Assembly: GCA_002633005.1 (NCBI GenBank)
Contig: NMRA01000146.1
Location: 147,640 to 211,639, forward strand
Length of the DNA stretch: 64,000 bases
Origin: Phoronis australis
Lineage: Eukaryota > Phoronida > Phoronidae
Reading direction: 5' to 3'
This document shows, in pieces, positions 1-13,814 of this stretch. Within the stretch, counting starts at the first letter, position 1. Every line of letters starts with the position of its first letter. The notes beneath the pieces are model-generated. The model had not been told where the DNA came from, made no database searches, and worked only from the letters and a program-made list of their open reading frames with translations. A program made the position numbers and the translations under genes.

Positions 1-850
1 AGCTGCAAAGGTTAGGAAAACCATGCGAAGGTATAAAACGAGCTTCAATTTCATCGTTCTTCAAACTGACGCGAGTGACACGGGTCATGAATCTTCACTT
101 GGAGGAGATCTTTGTTTCCGTTTTGAAACGACACGCCTTTTTATTTGACGAGCATGATATTCGTTTCATCAAATTTCACTAATTGCTGGATTTTAGGGTT
201 CCTCTCATACGCAAATGGAGCCTCTGATTAAAATTTCATGTCCTAAATTACGTGTAGACTGTTCCTAATTCTTCGTAGTACTCCAAGTACATAATAAAAC
301 AATTGATTTAGTTATGCGACTGTCCAAACGGGCTGTTGTCTTACATTAGAGATTGATCATTAGCATAGGTCTATAGATCTGAATGCTAACTTCGATCTCG
401 CGCACCTGAGACTGCATCGCACATGCGTGGGATTTGGTTGCATTCGTTAGTCGTTTGAATACTGTCAGATATCATAATCTTTATCAATAAACACATTGTT
501 CTTTATTTCATCATTAACTGTCAACGTCAGCTGAATTTGCAGTGAGTAATTTACTTATTTGTCCATAGAATTTTTTATAATAATGTACTTTTTTAACGCC
601 TGGATTCAAACTGTACATGGTAGGTTAGAGGAGGACAGTGCATTGTGGTGCACAACTTTTGAATACGAGGGAGACTGATTATCTGAAAGCCCACTACGAA
701 ATGGAATGTCTATGGTTAAAGCGCGCTCTGTGTACGAAATTGAAACAGCGAAACGTCTGTTAATGATAAAATGAATGAATTTGGGTAGGGTTTATCTTTT
801 TTACGACTTGCTTAATGAAAACAGGGACCGCGCGGCATTTCGGCACACTC
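1..850. other. Gene-free AT-rich DNA, nothing recognised
   Basis: I see no coding exon, RNA gene or clear repeat boundary here. The sequence is ordinary AT-rich non-coding DNA with short chance open frames. Confidence 0.5.
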
Positions 851-854
851 TTTT

Positions 855-1240
855 TCAACGGTCGTATGTAAACAGACACACAACTCTCGGGATGAAAACT
901 GTACATATAATATTTTATTTTGTTTCACATGGCATCGGTACATCTCGTTGCCTCGATAATATATCAAATCAGTGAATATACATGTATGTATGAAGGGACT
1001 GAAATGTGGGTACATACAGGTAAAAAATTGTGGCGGGTGATTCAATTTTGAGAGCCCCGCTCTTTAACCTTTTAACATGGATAAGCATTTAAAGGTGGTT
1101 CTGCAAAATTTTTGTTCTCGCTACATGTCACCTATTTCGCATTTGAAAGAAAATAAGATGCTTTGCTTGACCTATGATGAACATTGCAACAACATACAAT
1201 TTTTGTGAGAAATGTGTGAGATAATCTTCTTAATCTAAAG
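855..1240 (+). repeat. Dispersed repeat, copy 1 (pair with 36510-36930)
   Basis: About 400 bp is shared in direct orientation with 36510-36930. Shared blocks occur in the same order: AACGGTCGT, ACACACAACTC, TATGAAGGG, AAGGTGGTTCTG, TTCTCGCTAC and GAGATAATCTT. Divergence is substantial, with indels, so both copies look old. I see no terminal inverted repeats and no long frame kept in both copies. The family is not recognised, and the boundaries are estimates from alignment by eye. Confidence 0.6.
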
Positions 1241-1490
1241 TCCAAATTGTGGAAAATAGCAGTGTCATGATGAACCCCTCGTGTACTAATTTTCGACTAA
1301 TGGACTAATTAGTCAACTAATTAAATTAGTTCACCAAACATGCATTATTGAGGACATCAATTAATGAAAGGTTCAATAGTAACACATCAATGAAATGGAG
1401 CATGCGGTTTTATAAGTGATTAATTCAGCCCGGGAATACATGTAGTTTCAAGCATTTTAAAATATTGCTAACGGATAGAGACAAACAGAC

Positions 1491-2615
1491 GATTTCATAA
1501 AGGTGGTTTAAAGTTAAACATGGTTTAAACTAGACTTAGACCAGGTTTAAAGATAACCTGCATTTCATAAAGGTGGTTTAACTTTTAGACCAGTGGTCTA
1601 GTAAAACCTGGTTTAACCCCAGTTTAGACCTGGTCTAAGTCAGTTTTCATTTCACCAACGAGGTCTATATTCTTTAGTCCTGTATTAAGATCTTAAACCA
1701 TGTTTAACTTTAGACTTGGTCAGACCCAGGTTTCAGTTAACTGTTAAATACGTCAGACTTGCATGGTATGGGTACAACTGAATGATGTCGCGGAGTGCAT
1801 TTGCGAGGAAGTTTTAGAGGAGAAAATGGACTATTTTCAATATTCAGTTTTATTACGGGGCGGATCTAGGATTTTTAAAGGGGAGGGGGCAGTCAAGGAC
1901 TTTTTGAAAGAGGGGACCAAGCCAACAATTTAAAAATTATAGATTTGATATAACTAAAATCAAGAGAAAAAGGGCTCCGGACACCTTGACCCCTGGATCC
2001 GCCTATGCGTAAATCAGTACGTGCTGGAGTGTGTCTTGCGAATTCATCAGAATACGACTGGTCGAGCAGGGCGTCATCGTCGTAAGCGCTACGGATTTGA
2101 TTTAAGGCTGCATCTTCTGCTTCTTCTGATTTCCACCTCCACTGTTCTCCGATTTAATGTTGCCAGGAAGGGGTCTTGCCCCCCCCCTTTGACCGCGAAA
2201 AATAAACACTAAAATGACGCGGAAATAAATTTGGGCATTTATCATGTTACATCTAATCATCAGCATGTTCTTTAATGTGTGTGTGTTGGGCACAGAAATT
2301 AAATTTTTCCTCAAGCTTTCAGACCTTTTTCGTAACTGTCTGCACTGATTCTATTAGTGTATGCCATTGTATACCCACGTGATCAAGGTTGCATTGAAGC
2401 ACTTGAATAGTTTCTTTGTTGGGTTTACCCAGCTCGACACACTGGGGTGCTTTAAACCTGGTTTTACTGAACCAGCTCCCTGGTGTAGCAAAACCAGGCT
2501 TTCAGACTCTTAAACCATGTTAGTGAAATGCAAGTAAGATCTAAAGTTAGACCAGGTTTAGGAAGACCAGGTTTAAGTCTTAAACTTGGTTTTGTTAAAC
2601 CACCTTTGCGAAATC
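1491..2615. mobile_element. 1.1 kb non-autonomous TIR element
   Basis: The ends form an imperfect terminal inverted repeat of about 21 bp (19 matches): GATTTCATAAAGGTGG at 1491 and its counterpart CCACCTTTGCGAAATC ending at 2615. The left TIR core is repeated directly at 1562-1581. The interior is filled with variants of AGACCAGGTTTAA and TTAAACCTGG in both orientations, so the element can fold heavily on itself near both ends (1500-1740 and 2450-2610). There is no transposase frame, so it would depend on a helper. A MITE with other ends is nested at 1857-2003. The superfamily is not assigned because no target duplication is clear. Confidence 0.75.
1857..2003. mobile_element. Nested MITE with GGCGGATC ends
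   Basis: GGCGGATCTAGG at 1859-1870 faces CCTGGATCCGCC at 1992-2003, an 11 of 12 inverted match, about 145 bp end to end. Short G-rich and C-rich stretches follow the ends internally. It lies inside the 1.1 kb element, so it inserted later. It has no coding capacity. Confidence 0.65.
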
Positions 2616-5600
2616 GGCTGAAAGATTTTAAAACTTGGGTTCCTCACAGGCGTGGGTAATTTAGTCAGGTTTTCATAAAAACGACACAGCTTTGTACATT
2701 AATTGGACCTTCGGTGCCGTTTAGTACAAAACATTCTTCTGTAAACATTCAGGATGAAGTGACATTTACAAAACTGCTATAAAATATTGATATCGAAATA
2801 TCCACCAAAAACTAGCAGGTAAGGGTTTTTTGATACAACTGTAGATAAAACATGGACAAATATCTATTGTGTAGTTTTGAAACTTATTTTGGATAGCTCC
2901 TTACATTGGCCGCGGTGCAGAGATGTGAGGAAACGTGAGTATACAGATACTGTACACGCTGCCATGAACAAGAGACATTGGGACACATTTTCACGACTGT
3001 TATGAAAAACATTTGATTCCTGGCATTCAGCCAAAGCCTGTAATTGTCGTTTTTTGACTAATCTTGCCGAGAAATCGGGGATTTTGTGGAACCGTACCTC
3101 TAAAGTCCCGTTTAGTGATTCCATTATGAAGAAAAATGACAAAGTGAAAATGAAAGACATTAATTAGTCTGGGTTTGATAATTGCAACACTCGATCAAAA
3201 CTCGGTCGAGTAGTCAACAGTGAATTTCATGCGGGCTGAAATTCGAGAAAATATCCAGCATCCTGCTCTCAATAACAAACTTAAAGTATACAAGATGTAG
3301 CTGGTTTTTGCAGACGTGAAATATCCCTCTAAGATTTGTTTTCATAATATTTGTAGTACACCAGGACGGTAAATTTCGTCAACTGAATATAACCTAGTTA
3401 ATAGAGAACAAATTCGGTTCCCAACTTTTACAAGGGATTTCGAAAAAACTGTGTACTAGGCACTCCGGAACCACAACCATACAACGTGTATTCCATCAAA
3501 TCAAGCATCACCCGTGTGAGCTGTAGTTTAAAATAGGTTTCATGAGAATTTTCACTGGGCAGTTTGATCTTGACAATTTCCATTCCAATCACATGCTTTC
3601 AAATTTAAAAGGTTAACGTTTGTTTACTAGTTGTGCATTTTTGTGTAATTGTGAAACACGTTTGATCATTTTATTAGCCGAGACCCACAATGTCGTAAGT
3701 TACCATGAGTACTGAAATGACTGGAGTTGTTGCAGAAAATGTTGAAAATACCAATTGTGGAGTCAGGTTTCCTTCCTGTTGTGTCCGTTTGTCCAATATT
3801 TTATGTCATCCTGATTATTTATTTCAAATGTTCTGGAGTCACGCCGACACTGCTAACAGACAAATTAAACATACTCTTTTGGCTGAATTTTGGTCAAAAT
3901 CAGTACAAATTGAATTTTAACGGAAACCAGCTCATTAACACGTATTCTCAATTGATGAACTTCTTGCAGGATATCATTTTTGCAAAATATACGAAGCATA
4001 ATAAATAAAGCCTAATTCAGAGCTAAGTCTTGACTGATTAAACCCTGAGTGATTTTATGATTTTTTCTGCTTGTCTATTCATTAAATTTAAGATCAACAA
4101 CTCAAATTGGGCTGAACGGTTTTAATGGTATATTTTTGCCTGTCAGCCAAGATTTCATTTTGATGCCGCGGCAAATGTAATCTGTATCAGCCACAGGTAC
4201 CTGTTGGTGATTGGCTAATGCTGCTGTTAACAGTGCCTTCTGACGTTCGAAATATGTGGCACTTTTATCCGAATAACACAGTTTTTACCGAAAATGTACA
4301 ACTTAGATCTTTAAAAAAACTATAAATACTACATTTAGTTACACGAGGAAAAATGAAGTGTCACGTGAGTGGTGTGACTAAAAGTTTCCGACACCATGTT
4401 CCGTTTTCTCATTCCCAGTTGATGAGACTGTTTCTCCCCGTATTGTTCTGGACCCTGCTGCCCGTACTAGCCTCTAGAACGATTTTACAGTGTATTTGTT
4501 AGCACACTTACATGTATGTACAAGGCAAAAGTCTAAAAGAACCCCCTGAACGAGTAAGCGTGAAACTTATATGGGTCAAGTGATCCTTCCTCACAAAATT
4601 GTGTTGAAACATAGATACTCAAGGGGGAGGGGTGCCTCCACGGGGCTTTTGACCCAAACTATAAAGACCCCACGCCTATGACGAGGGAGCTCCAAAAAGT
4701 GGCCAGGGTGGATAGGGAGGAATCTGAATTTGGGACCACGAGTACCAGCGTCTGGAGAAGTTGAATTAGTTGACGCTTTCTCCAATAATGTTTAAACCTT
4801 CCTTCACACACCTGATAAAGTAATCGCGCGTGGAGGATGGGGGAATGGGGGTAACTGTTGTCGATAGAAGTTCGGGTAAAACGGGTGCCACTGGAGTGGG
4901 GATCAAAAATTGATGCCAATATAGGGGCGAAACGGAATGATGGCGGAGGCGAAACTCGACTCCACAGGTCGACAGACATTTGCTTGCAACCATCCCACAC
5001 TGAATCACTGAAGCAAGCCATCCCACGTAAATCATAGCACACAAAAAAGAAAATTGATGTCAATTGTGTGCGTGAGAAGCATACTTTTGCTTTGTAAGGT
5101 AGCCGTGCTGGTTGATTCACGGGTCGGCAGTATCGCCATATTTTCAATTACAGTATATTAAAAACGACAATGGATGCTTTTTGGACTCAGAAGTCACTAA
5201 ACGTTTGTGCGGTTCGAGAGAGGTTTACACCTCCAAAACTCTTGAATGTGGGCTACAGAGTTTTACCAATAGATGTCACGTTAATTTTGTCCTACATGTA
5301 AATACGGCAACAGGAGACATACGACTTCGTGAGGAAACGTTCGTGTGACGTTTTGGCGCAAGCTGAAACTGCTCTTAAATGAAATGGGTCCCGAATTCGT
5401 CCAAAGTGTCCGACTCCTGCACAGTCTGTAAATCAACATGCCTTGTGGGTCTACGGAACGCAGTCTCAGGTGTGTTCCATGCCTAAGCGGTGGATGGCAT
5501 GACATCTAAACGTTTGATCAGGAAAACTGGACTCGATTCTGCAACATTTTCATTAAATGATTTGATTAACTGAAACATGACTTTAAATCTCACTGCGCGT

Positions 5601-5910
5601 AATCGTGCTTTTCTCGCATGGAACGTACATGTATTCTACAGAACGTTACCCCAAACATGCCCTATTTGATGTCGTTTTTCAAGTACTTCCAATGATATTA
5701 TGGGCAATTGATGGAGCCGTTGTTGAAATTCCCTAAATTGCTTGCGAATGATTATTGGCTTCTTGTGAACTAGCTGTGGAAAATTATTTCTTCAATCGGA
5801 CATTTCCGAATTACACAGGGACGCTTAAATCTGGCGTTAATTTTTACCAACAGTGCTGCACCCTTCAAGCAGTTCTTCAGTCTCGTCTTAGATACATTAT
5901 TTTCACTGCA
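2616..5910. other. Gene-free stretch, no supported feature
   Basis: Several open frames occur, the largest of 162 codons on the minus strand at 4659-5147. They have no recognisable motif, overlap one another in other frames and lack convincing splice context. I see no repeat boundary here. Confidence 0.4.
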
Positions 5911-5914
5911 TTGA

Positions 5915-7117
5915 AGGAGAATGCCACCCGATTTAATTAGTCTTTTTTACCGTCTTAATCGGTCTATATCCACATCACCTTGTATACGGTCGGTCTTACC
6001 TCCCCGAGAAGTGTCGCGTTAACCTGTGAGGAAGGTGAGAAACCACGCAGCGACGTCAGTGGCTCTTCTGCAGAGTGAGTGCCGCTATGGTGTGGTGTAT
6101 CGTTCCCGCTTATGCGAACTATGAAGCTGCGGGGAAAGCGAGAATATCGTTTTTTTTTTTCGATTTCCTCGAGAGCCCAGAATGCTGCGGAAGTGCCTTA
6201 GTGAAGAATGTAAAGCACGCCGTTAATACCAAGTATGAGGCCGTGAAACTTCTCCGTGTTTGTCAGTGACCTGCATTTCGTTGGATCTGTTGTTGATCAG
6301 TTTTTGATTATGGAGAATTGTAGGTGACCATGAAAACGTAAACAGTTACATTTAATTCATGTTGTGAGAACATAACGTTTTATATAAGGTGTTTGATGAC
6401 TGACTCGTTCGTGAGGCTTCTGTTTGGTCCTCTGGATGTAAGATGTTTTCGCCAGTTCTTTTTCTAAGACCCCCCCAAAAACGAGACAAAGTCAATCTCA
6501 TTAGATAAAATTTGTAATGCCTTGGAGTTTTCGTGAGTGCAAATGTTTTGACCAGCGAGCAATGAACGAATCAATGCGTTACCGGCCGCGATGTGGTTGA
6601 TCGGGTTCGAAGCCTCTGGCCGGTATAGCAAGCGTTATGTGTGTTTAGAGCTGAAAAAAATCGCAAGTCTAAAATTACAACACACAGCTATGTTCTCTTT
6701 TCTGTATTTCACGGACGAATAATTGGAATTTACCACACCCCAAACTCCCGCGACGGATCTTGGTCAATTGGCCTACCGAACTTTGCAGGCTACGGTACTT
6801 TCAATTACCTAAAAATCCGTAACAGCGAAATAAAATAACGCGTTTATTCAATAAAGCGACATATTCATCAGCGTTTTACATCGAATTTTTATGATTTATT
6901 GGTGTAAGACGATGAATTCAAGCGATAAGCTGATACCCGTAAGCGTGTTGGGAACTGCTGAAAAAACTGCATGTGAAACCAATTACGTCATTGGATAATT
7001 TCAACACCTCCGTCTGCCGTCAGGTGACAGGTAACGCAACCGAACGTGTCGTTATCGAGTAGTACTACTCTATCTAAATTGATTCAAAATAGGTTGTTTT
7101 CTGGGTGGCATTCTCTT
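5915..7117 (+). mobile_element. TTAA-target TIR element, copy 1 (complete)
   Basis: This copy starts AGGAGAATGCCACCC (5915-5929) and ends GGGTGGCATTCTCTT (7103-7117), a 15-bp TIR with one mismatch. It is flanked by TTGA on the left and TTAA (7118-7121) on the right, so the target was TTAA with one later change. TTAA duplications are known for piggyBac and Kolobok elements; which of these applies is not settled. It is 1203 bp long with no intact transposase, hence non-autonomous. Internal blocks match copies at 22014-23940 (reverse) and 28187-28772. A short inverted repeat, TACCGGCC / GGCCGGTA, surrounds 6580-6630. Confidence 0.85.
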
Positions 7118-7134
7118 TTAATATCAGTTATTCT

Positions 7135-7275
7135 TGCAGTGAAGTCTTTATGCGTCATACTGCATTCGAACCTCTGACGTCATTTGGTTAATTTCAACGC
7201 CTCCGTCTGCCGTCAGGTGTCAGGTAAAAGTGCTGTACTTGCTGTTATCGATTGGAACTATTCGATCTAAATTGT
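7135..7275 (+). mobile_element. 3' tail fragment of the TTAA element
   Basis: This segment repeats the block near the element's 3' end (CCTCCGTCTGCCGTCAGGTG) just after complete copy 1. It lacks the terminal TIR. Its details (TTCGAACCTCTGACGTCA, GTGTCAGGTAAAAG) are closer to the reverse copy at 22 kb than to its neighbour, so it is a separate truncated insertion rather than a local duplication. Confidence 0.7.
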
Positions 7276-10200
7276 GGTGTGGTGAGCAACTCCTACGGCA
7301 GAAAATTGGATATACTTGAGAAGTATCCGTGGGTGCGATACTCTCTGACACAATTCCTTGACTCAGCTTTACATTTCTAAGACGAGACCAATGCAACAAC
7401 GAGTTTTTCTACTCTCAGGGGAATTGAGTCTCGTATTGAAATTGACTTACGTGCTGCCCCGCGAAATGTATTCTAGTGCTTTGAACTATCAAGTTGGAGT
7501 ACGTATTTTGAATAAAACACAATGTATATTTTGATTTGGGTTTTTTGATAGTTTCGGTATTTTCTAGCATGCGCACATAGATCGACCGCTTACTGAAACC
7601 TTTGTGGCTAACTAATTTGCCAATTCAACGTAACCGAGTAACTACTGCTTTCCAAGTGATCATTAAGCTCCGCATGAGATATGATTTACGGCGGCTTTCA
7701 TCCGTTATCTAATTAAATGAGTGTGTACCTAACCCGTTAAATTAACCTACTATTGTTTTGCAAATAACAGCCGTTATTTATTGACTGGGTGGCGGTAACA
7801 AGTCAGAGAACATCGACTAAGCATATGGCAGGTGCACGAAACAGTACATGGTGTAAGTTTACCGTTCACCCATTTCTTTTCTATTTAACCTTCTGTTTCA
7901 CTACATGACTTTCTGTTCTTCAATTTTTTCACCTCGTCTCGCACATTCAGGATCAATCTTCATTGCCGGTAGATGCGCTCAGTAAGTCTCACGCGGCTTT
8001 GTTAAATCTGTGGATGCTCATATGGGTCACAGAATTCATGTATAAGACATTACCTATTGAAAGTTCGAATTCAAAATTATAAAAAATGGAAACATTTACG
8101 GAACAAATTTAATGGAATCTTAGGGTCGCACTCTTTGTCACCGGTTGCAGGAGAAATTTTACGAGTTTGCAAGGACGAGAGGAACATGTCTACAAATTAC
8201 CTTACGAACGCAGATCATAAATATCGCAGGATGAAAGATTTTCAACTAGGACCTCTTACGGATTCGAGCAAAAAAGTACAAATCAACTGAGCAACCAATT
8301 GGATACTGGAAATGAGGTAGATAGCAACACGCCAGGAAAAGATAGTAAAATTCCGATATAGAAGATGAATGTCGACCAGTGATGGGTTACATGTGTCTGT
8401 GTTTGTGTGTCCGTAGAAAATCTTAGTTCTTGCGTTACAATGTATCTCTTGTTACACATTCTGCCTTAAGGCGGTGCGTACCGTGGTACACTGACGACTA
8501 CGTTTTTGTTTGACAACGCAACATTTTCTATTCATTTGGAGTTTTCATGCATTGTACTGTATCGATTTTAGAACAATATTTCAGTTCAAGTTGTGTCTTC
8601 GCATACAACTCGAATGGTTTTCCTCTGCAGGATCACAATAGAAAAATTCTTTGCGTTTTCAAAGTGGCTAAAATTTTTGACAATTACACATAACTTTTAT
8701 CCTCAGGTATAGCTTGGGTGTTTTATGAACAAGTTGCAGCTTCGCACTTTCCCGCAAGAAATTAGTTTTAAGGAACACATCGCTGCGACGCTAGCACTTA
8801 CGCAACTAACGTCAACACCTTTATAATCTCGCTGTTCGTGTTTAGTGAGGGCATGTTTCTTCATAGCTAATGCGCAGCGCTGATGCAAAACCTACCCTGT
8901 ACCCGACCCTCAACTCACGTGATTTTCCAACTGCGGAAGTGAGAATAAACAGTCAGGAATTCACCTGTGAGAGTTGCCGATTGCGCACAGGAGGTTGAAA
9001 CGAGGCCTCGTGAGTCCGCATCAGAAGTAGTTTGTCAAAGAGCCATTTTAAAGCGAGATAAATACCGTGAAACTTCATGTAGAGAATAAACTATGACATT
9101 AACTCATGTTGCGAAAATATCACTTGGGTGCTACGAAGAAAGTCAAAATAACCCATCTACTTTCTGTCAGACAGTAAAACCAAACTTTAGATTTGAAAAA
9201 CAATCGTCTCAAAAATCGATTGAGCACGTTAAGAAAAACGTAGTCCCATTTTCACTAAAATAACATTTTCAATGATGAAGTAGTATATTATGATTTCGCT
9301 GGGCTTTTGCTAACCCTAAAAATGGAGTTGCCGTAAGTGATTGGCCAATCACAGTGCCAGTTGCGTGCGTCCTACAACCCGGTCCAGGGAATCACAACAA
9401 ACAACTCAGTTTTGGATAAAATTAAGAATAAGAAAGCAACAGAGAGATAACCCTCTTCTCAAAAGTCACCTGGAATTACTTTGGATGCCTGGCATTAGAG
9501 GATTATCAATGGCCGCGCTTGTTTCGTCTGAAAATACCCGTATGTGGTAACGGTAGTGTCATGTGGTAAAGTTGCCGTCTTGTAATTTGTTTGAAGCTTG
9601 CACGCATATGTAGGTACATCGCTTGCGTAAAACAACGACAAATCAGCCTTCGTGGTCTACATGACCTTGAAGTCAACATTTTTGCGCCTTTACTTGTGTG
9701 CCCCGGGGATTTATACTACGTCATTATCTGATAAAAACAAGTACATGCATTTGTCCTTTGGAAAATAACGGCTATTGGTGTTGTCTAGATTTGCCATTGA
9801 ATTATAAGGTGAAAAAAGAGAATTCGCGTTTCTAAAAGCACGGAAATAAATCTCGAGTACACTTTTTAGCACATGCATTTAGCAAACTCAATCACACCAT
9901 CTCCTATTACTATTACCTTTAGTAATTGACCAAATTAGTCGAACAAATCGTCGAGAAGACTTCTGTGGTCTACAGGGCTTTCATCACTAATCGATTTTAA
10001 AAATTTGCTAATTCGCATGAATTGGCTGAGTTACAAAACTTAGTATTTTTACAAGGTTAGATATTAATGACAGATACAGTAGGCGATTGTTTATGTTATC
10101 GACTGATTTTTATTGAGTGCATGACGAAAACAAGTGAATAATATCAGTGACAGATTGTTTTGTGTTCATTAGGTAAGCAAAATCCGCCTATTTAATTAAA

Positions 10201-10658
10201 TACACATTTTTCTCGGAGATAATGAGCGAACGTTGATAGTAATTGACTTCTGTTTGGGTGATATCTCGTGTCAGTCGTACAGCTTTCTAAAGAGCATACA
10301 GTCGGTAAGTGACACTTGGAGTTTATTCTTTGTGCTTAATATCTACATGTGATTTGTTTTCCGCAGTTTTGTTTAATGAGATCCCGCGTAAGAGAATATA
10401 CTAACGTTTTTGCGGTTAGGCTAAAAGTCGTCTTTAATTAAGTGTTCTTTGTCTCTACAACGCTGAAGCCTTCTAATCTTATAGTCCATGTATCGGACAT
10501 GCAGGTACATGAATTCAGGCCAACGTGCCTTCATACGCAAATGTATTTCTTATGTGAACTTGCGCAAACAATACTGATCTAAACTTAGACACTCCTGGCA
10601 AACGGACGACGATTGGCTCATCCTTTACAAAACGGACACTTTTATGGGTAAAAGGTGT
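7276..10658. other. Gene-free stretch, no supported feature
   Basis: I see no exon, RNA gene or bounded repeat. A 77-codon frame at 8057-8290 has no motif that I recognise and starts at a non-ATG codon. Confidence 0.4.
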
Positions 10659-10708
10659 CCGAAACATCTAAACTAACGCATGCGCACCTGGAAGTGATAC
10701 CTGCCTCC

Positions 10709-10849
10709 CGTTCAGTAGCGCTAGGACCTAGCTTACAAGCAACACTTTGCGAGATTACGCGAGATATTGCAATGTATTTTAAATTAGAGCACGTGACCTT
10801 GACTAGCTTTTGGCTAGGTCCTAGCGTAGGTCCTAGCGCCTACTGAACG
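10709..10849. repeat. Hairpin MITE-like inverted repeat
   Basis: CGTTCAGTAG at 10709-10718 pairs with CTACTGAACG at 10840-10849. Just inside, GCTAGGACCTAGC on the left faces two overlapping copies of GCTAGGTCCTAGC on the right. Each of these 13-mers is itself palindromic around its central base. GCATGCGC at about 10678 and GCGCATGC at about 10880 extend the symmetry outwards, so the element may span about 10675-10890. There is no coding capacity. Confidence 0.6.
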
Positions 10850-10895
10850 CATGCCCGCTTGGGACTATACTTGAGGCGCTAGCGCATGCGTCCAT

Positions 10896-13810
10896 ATCAA
10901 AGTAGGGGGAACACCAAAGTAAGTGTTTTGTTCGACAAAAGGCAATAATCTTCGAATATGAGTACAGAAAACTTTTGTGACATATCTTGTCATGAATCCA
11001 TATGCATGTGTTTGTTCACAGCTTTAATTAGCCGTTTTTATTCCATTGTGAGAGACAGGGATCCCACAGACTCCAAACATACATGTATCCGTCTACCCGT
11101 AAAAAGGTCAAATGATCAATTGAGGAGGGGGGTGATATTGTTTTCGTTAACCATGAATGTGAACGTGGGATTTTCACATTCGTAAAAGCTAATTTGGATC
11201 CTATTGTAAACGTGATTTTGACTTTAACCCTACCGTTAAGCGGCATTCCTGTGTTAGTGAACCATGAAGCGCCCCCGGGGCCGTAATCCTTTAGTAAATA
11301 GATGTCGTGAGACGGGCAGACTTCCAAAGCACCAAATAAGCTTTGTTTTGGAATCATGTCAACTTTATTTAACACGACCACCTACCCGTAAACGTTGGTA
11401 TTGTAATAGCAAGATGGCCGATTAGTTTTCAGGACGAGAATTTCTATCGTCAATTTTACAAATTCGTATTAAACACTGAGGCATTATATTGGGTTGGCAG
11501 GCTTACTCCCTGCATTTTGAATTTTGTCTTTATTCGTGTGCCACTTCAGTGATAATTTGTCTCCGTTTTATTCAGGTGAGTTAGACTGTGACGTGTGTTT
11601 TCGTGAAACCATTAGAAACATTCATTTATTATACTGGTTGTCAGTAGTCTGTGGACGCTGGCTGACTATATCCGTGACATCTCGGGGTTGGTCTAAACGA
11701 GTTTACCTACAAATATCGTACACAAAATCGTGTTTGAAAATTCATCTTGACTCGTCCTAAAATAGCATCACTTATCAGGACTAGGCGGAGACATACTTCG
11801 CAGCAGAGTAAACACCTAAAGATCCAATCGAAGGCTGAAAGTTCAAACCGTCATCCATGTCCTTTACATTTTTGTTGGCAGACCTCTTCAGAACGAAATC
11901 AAGTGATAATCGACGAAAGCAACAGATACCTTTTCAGTCTTAGCTCATAGTACTTCGTATTCGTTCAAAGCAGTCACGCAAACCTGGGGAATCTCCAGTA
12001 ACACTAAGACCTTGTACGCTGTGGCATATCTAAAATCTAGTACCCAAAATAATGTGTTCTCATTTAATATATACAGCAATATCTCACGTAATCGCGCGAA
12101 GTCTTGCATCTTTGCGTGGTCCTCGCGAACTCACTGCTGGACTGGGAGGAAAAATCAAGCACTGTGATGCTCTCATAAAAAAGCACCTCATGTAATACGT
12201 CATCAGCCTCATGTTTATTAACCTTGTTAACGAGACTGGTCTTGAAAATTGTAATTGTCCAATCAAATATGTTGTTTGGTTAAGGTTACGAAAGGCAAGC
12301 AACGTGATATCGGTTTAGTCTGAAGTCTCAAGTAATAGTGGTGATGATTGGCTTACACAGTGTACACATTGCATTCACAATACTGTGCTAAACGTCATTT
12401 CATTCTATCTGGCACCCATTTCAACTAATGCCTTAATTGTAACCCTGTAACTACGCTCCCACAGCATTACGGCGTTCTCCCGTTCAGTGACTTTACCAGA
12501 CGTAGAGGGTTGTGAGCGTGTGGCAACATCCTAGCTCCTTCGTTAAATGCCAAGCGCAGTGTTTTGTGTGGTATGACAACAGGCAGACCAATTGACCTTA
12601 CGCCTGAAACTGAATGATAGGTGAGATTGACCAATCAGAGTGCTGCATTCCGGACACTCCTCCAACAGCAGTTCAAGTCGCCATCTTTTCCGACAAACAT
12701 TAGCGGCTGTCGGACAAGACACATTCAACTACAATGTGTATCTTAAATGGCCAAGAGGTGTTGTTATGGTGTGTATAATTCAGATAGTCGTCATACCGAC
12801 AGATATGAAAGTCCTGTCAATTTTTGGCCTTTTCCAAAGCCTAAAAGTGACGTTGTAATGAGCAAATGGTGGATTAATTGAACCGTGTGTACTTCCGAAC
12901 GAGCTGCCTTACCCGTAAACGTTGTTTGACCACTCGAGAACTAAACACACGTATGTTCTAAGGTATGCACTCTTTTCAATATTTCTTCGCAATTTCGGAA
13001 TTTTGGATCTGGATTACGGTCTTGTTCAGTGTGTGACCCGCCAGCTATCTTCAATCACTTTCTGGTTCATTTTAACCATGGCAACCATTTCCATAGCACT
13101 GACGAAAACGAGTCAAAACATATAGTCTACCAAGAGTCAAAATGCATTGCATGCCTACCTACTTACTCATTAGACGCTTCTACATCTAGTACTGACTTTG
13201 AGTGTTGTTATACATGTAGGCCTGTTCCTATTCCTAAGTAAGCACTTCTCTTTTTTTCGATATTTCAATTTAATGCTCCTGACCACTTGTTTTTTTCTTA
13301 CCGGGAATGGGTTGATATCTTTCCATTTTATTACCTTTAAACTTGAATTACTGAAACAGTGGTAAATATTGATCGCCAAGGAAACTTGCGAACCCAGCCC
13401 TGAACTGTCCAGATTTCAGCTACACCGAACACTTCACAGAAAACAAAATTGCACGTATCACTAGTTCAAGTTTAATCTGTATAAGAACTCAAATCGGAAA
13501 AAATATACGAAAGTGAAAATATGGTGATAGCCAAACAGAACATCTGGAATTTCTGTGCAATTTCGGCTCTACTGACTACAAAACTGATCTAGCTTTTTGT
13601 CAGTCATAAAAATGAAGAGTGGGCACACATCTGCTTCCTAGTATAAAATCTGGTTAAACGAGATTGAAAGAATATAAAAAGAATAATCCATATGATATTG
13701 TTAACTCTCATCAGCGTTTGTAAGTCCACCGAGTATATCAATACTCACGGTAACGTCGTTTATACCACAATATTAGCGTCAAATGGCAGATACAACCGTG
13801 TAATAACCCA
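10896..13810. other. Gene-free stretch, no supported feature
   Basis: Only unrecognised open frames occur, the longest of 117 codons on the minus strand at 11028-11381. No motif, splice pattern or repeat boundary supports any of them. Confidence 0.4.
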
Positions 13811-13814
13811 TGAA

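Noticed and set aside
4659-5147. 162-codon minus-strand open frame
   Set aside because: No domain or motif, overlaps other frames of similar length, no splice or promoter context, and its composition looks like translated non-coding DNA.
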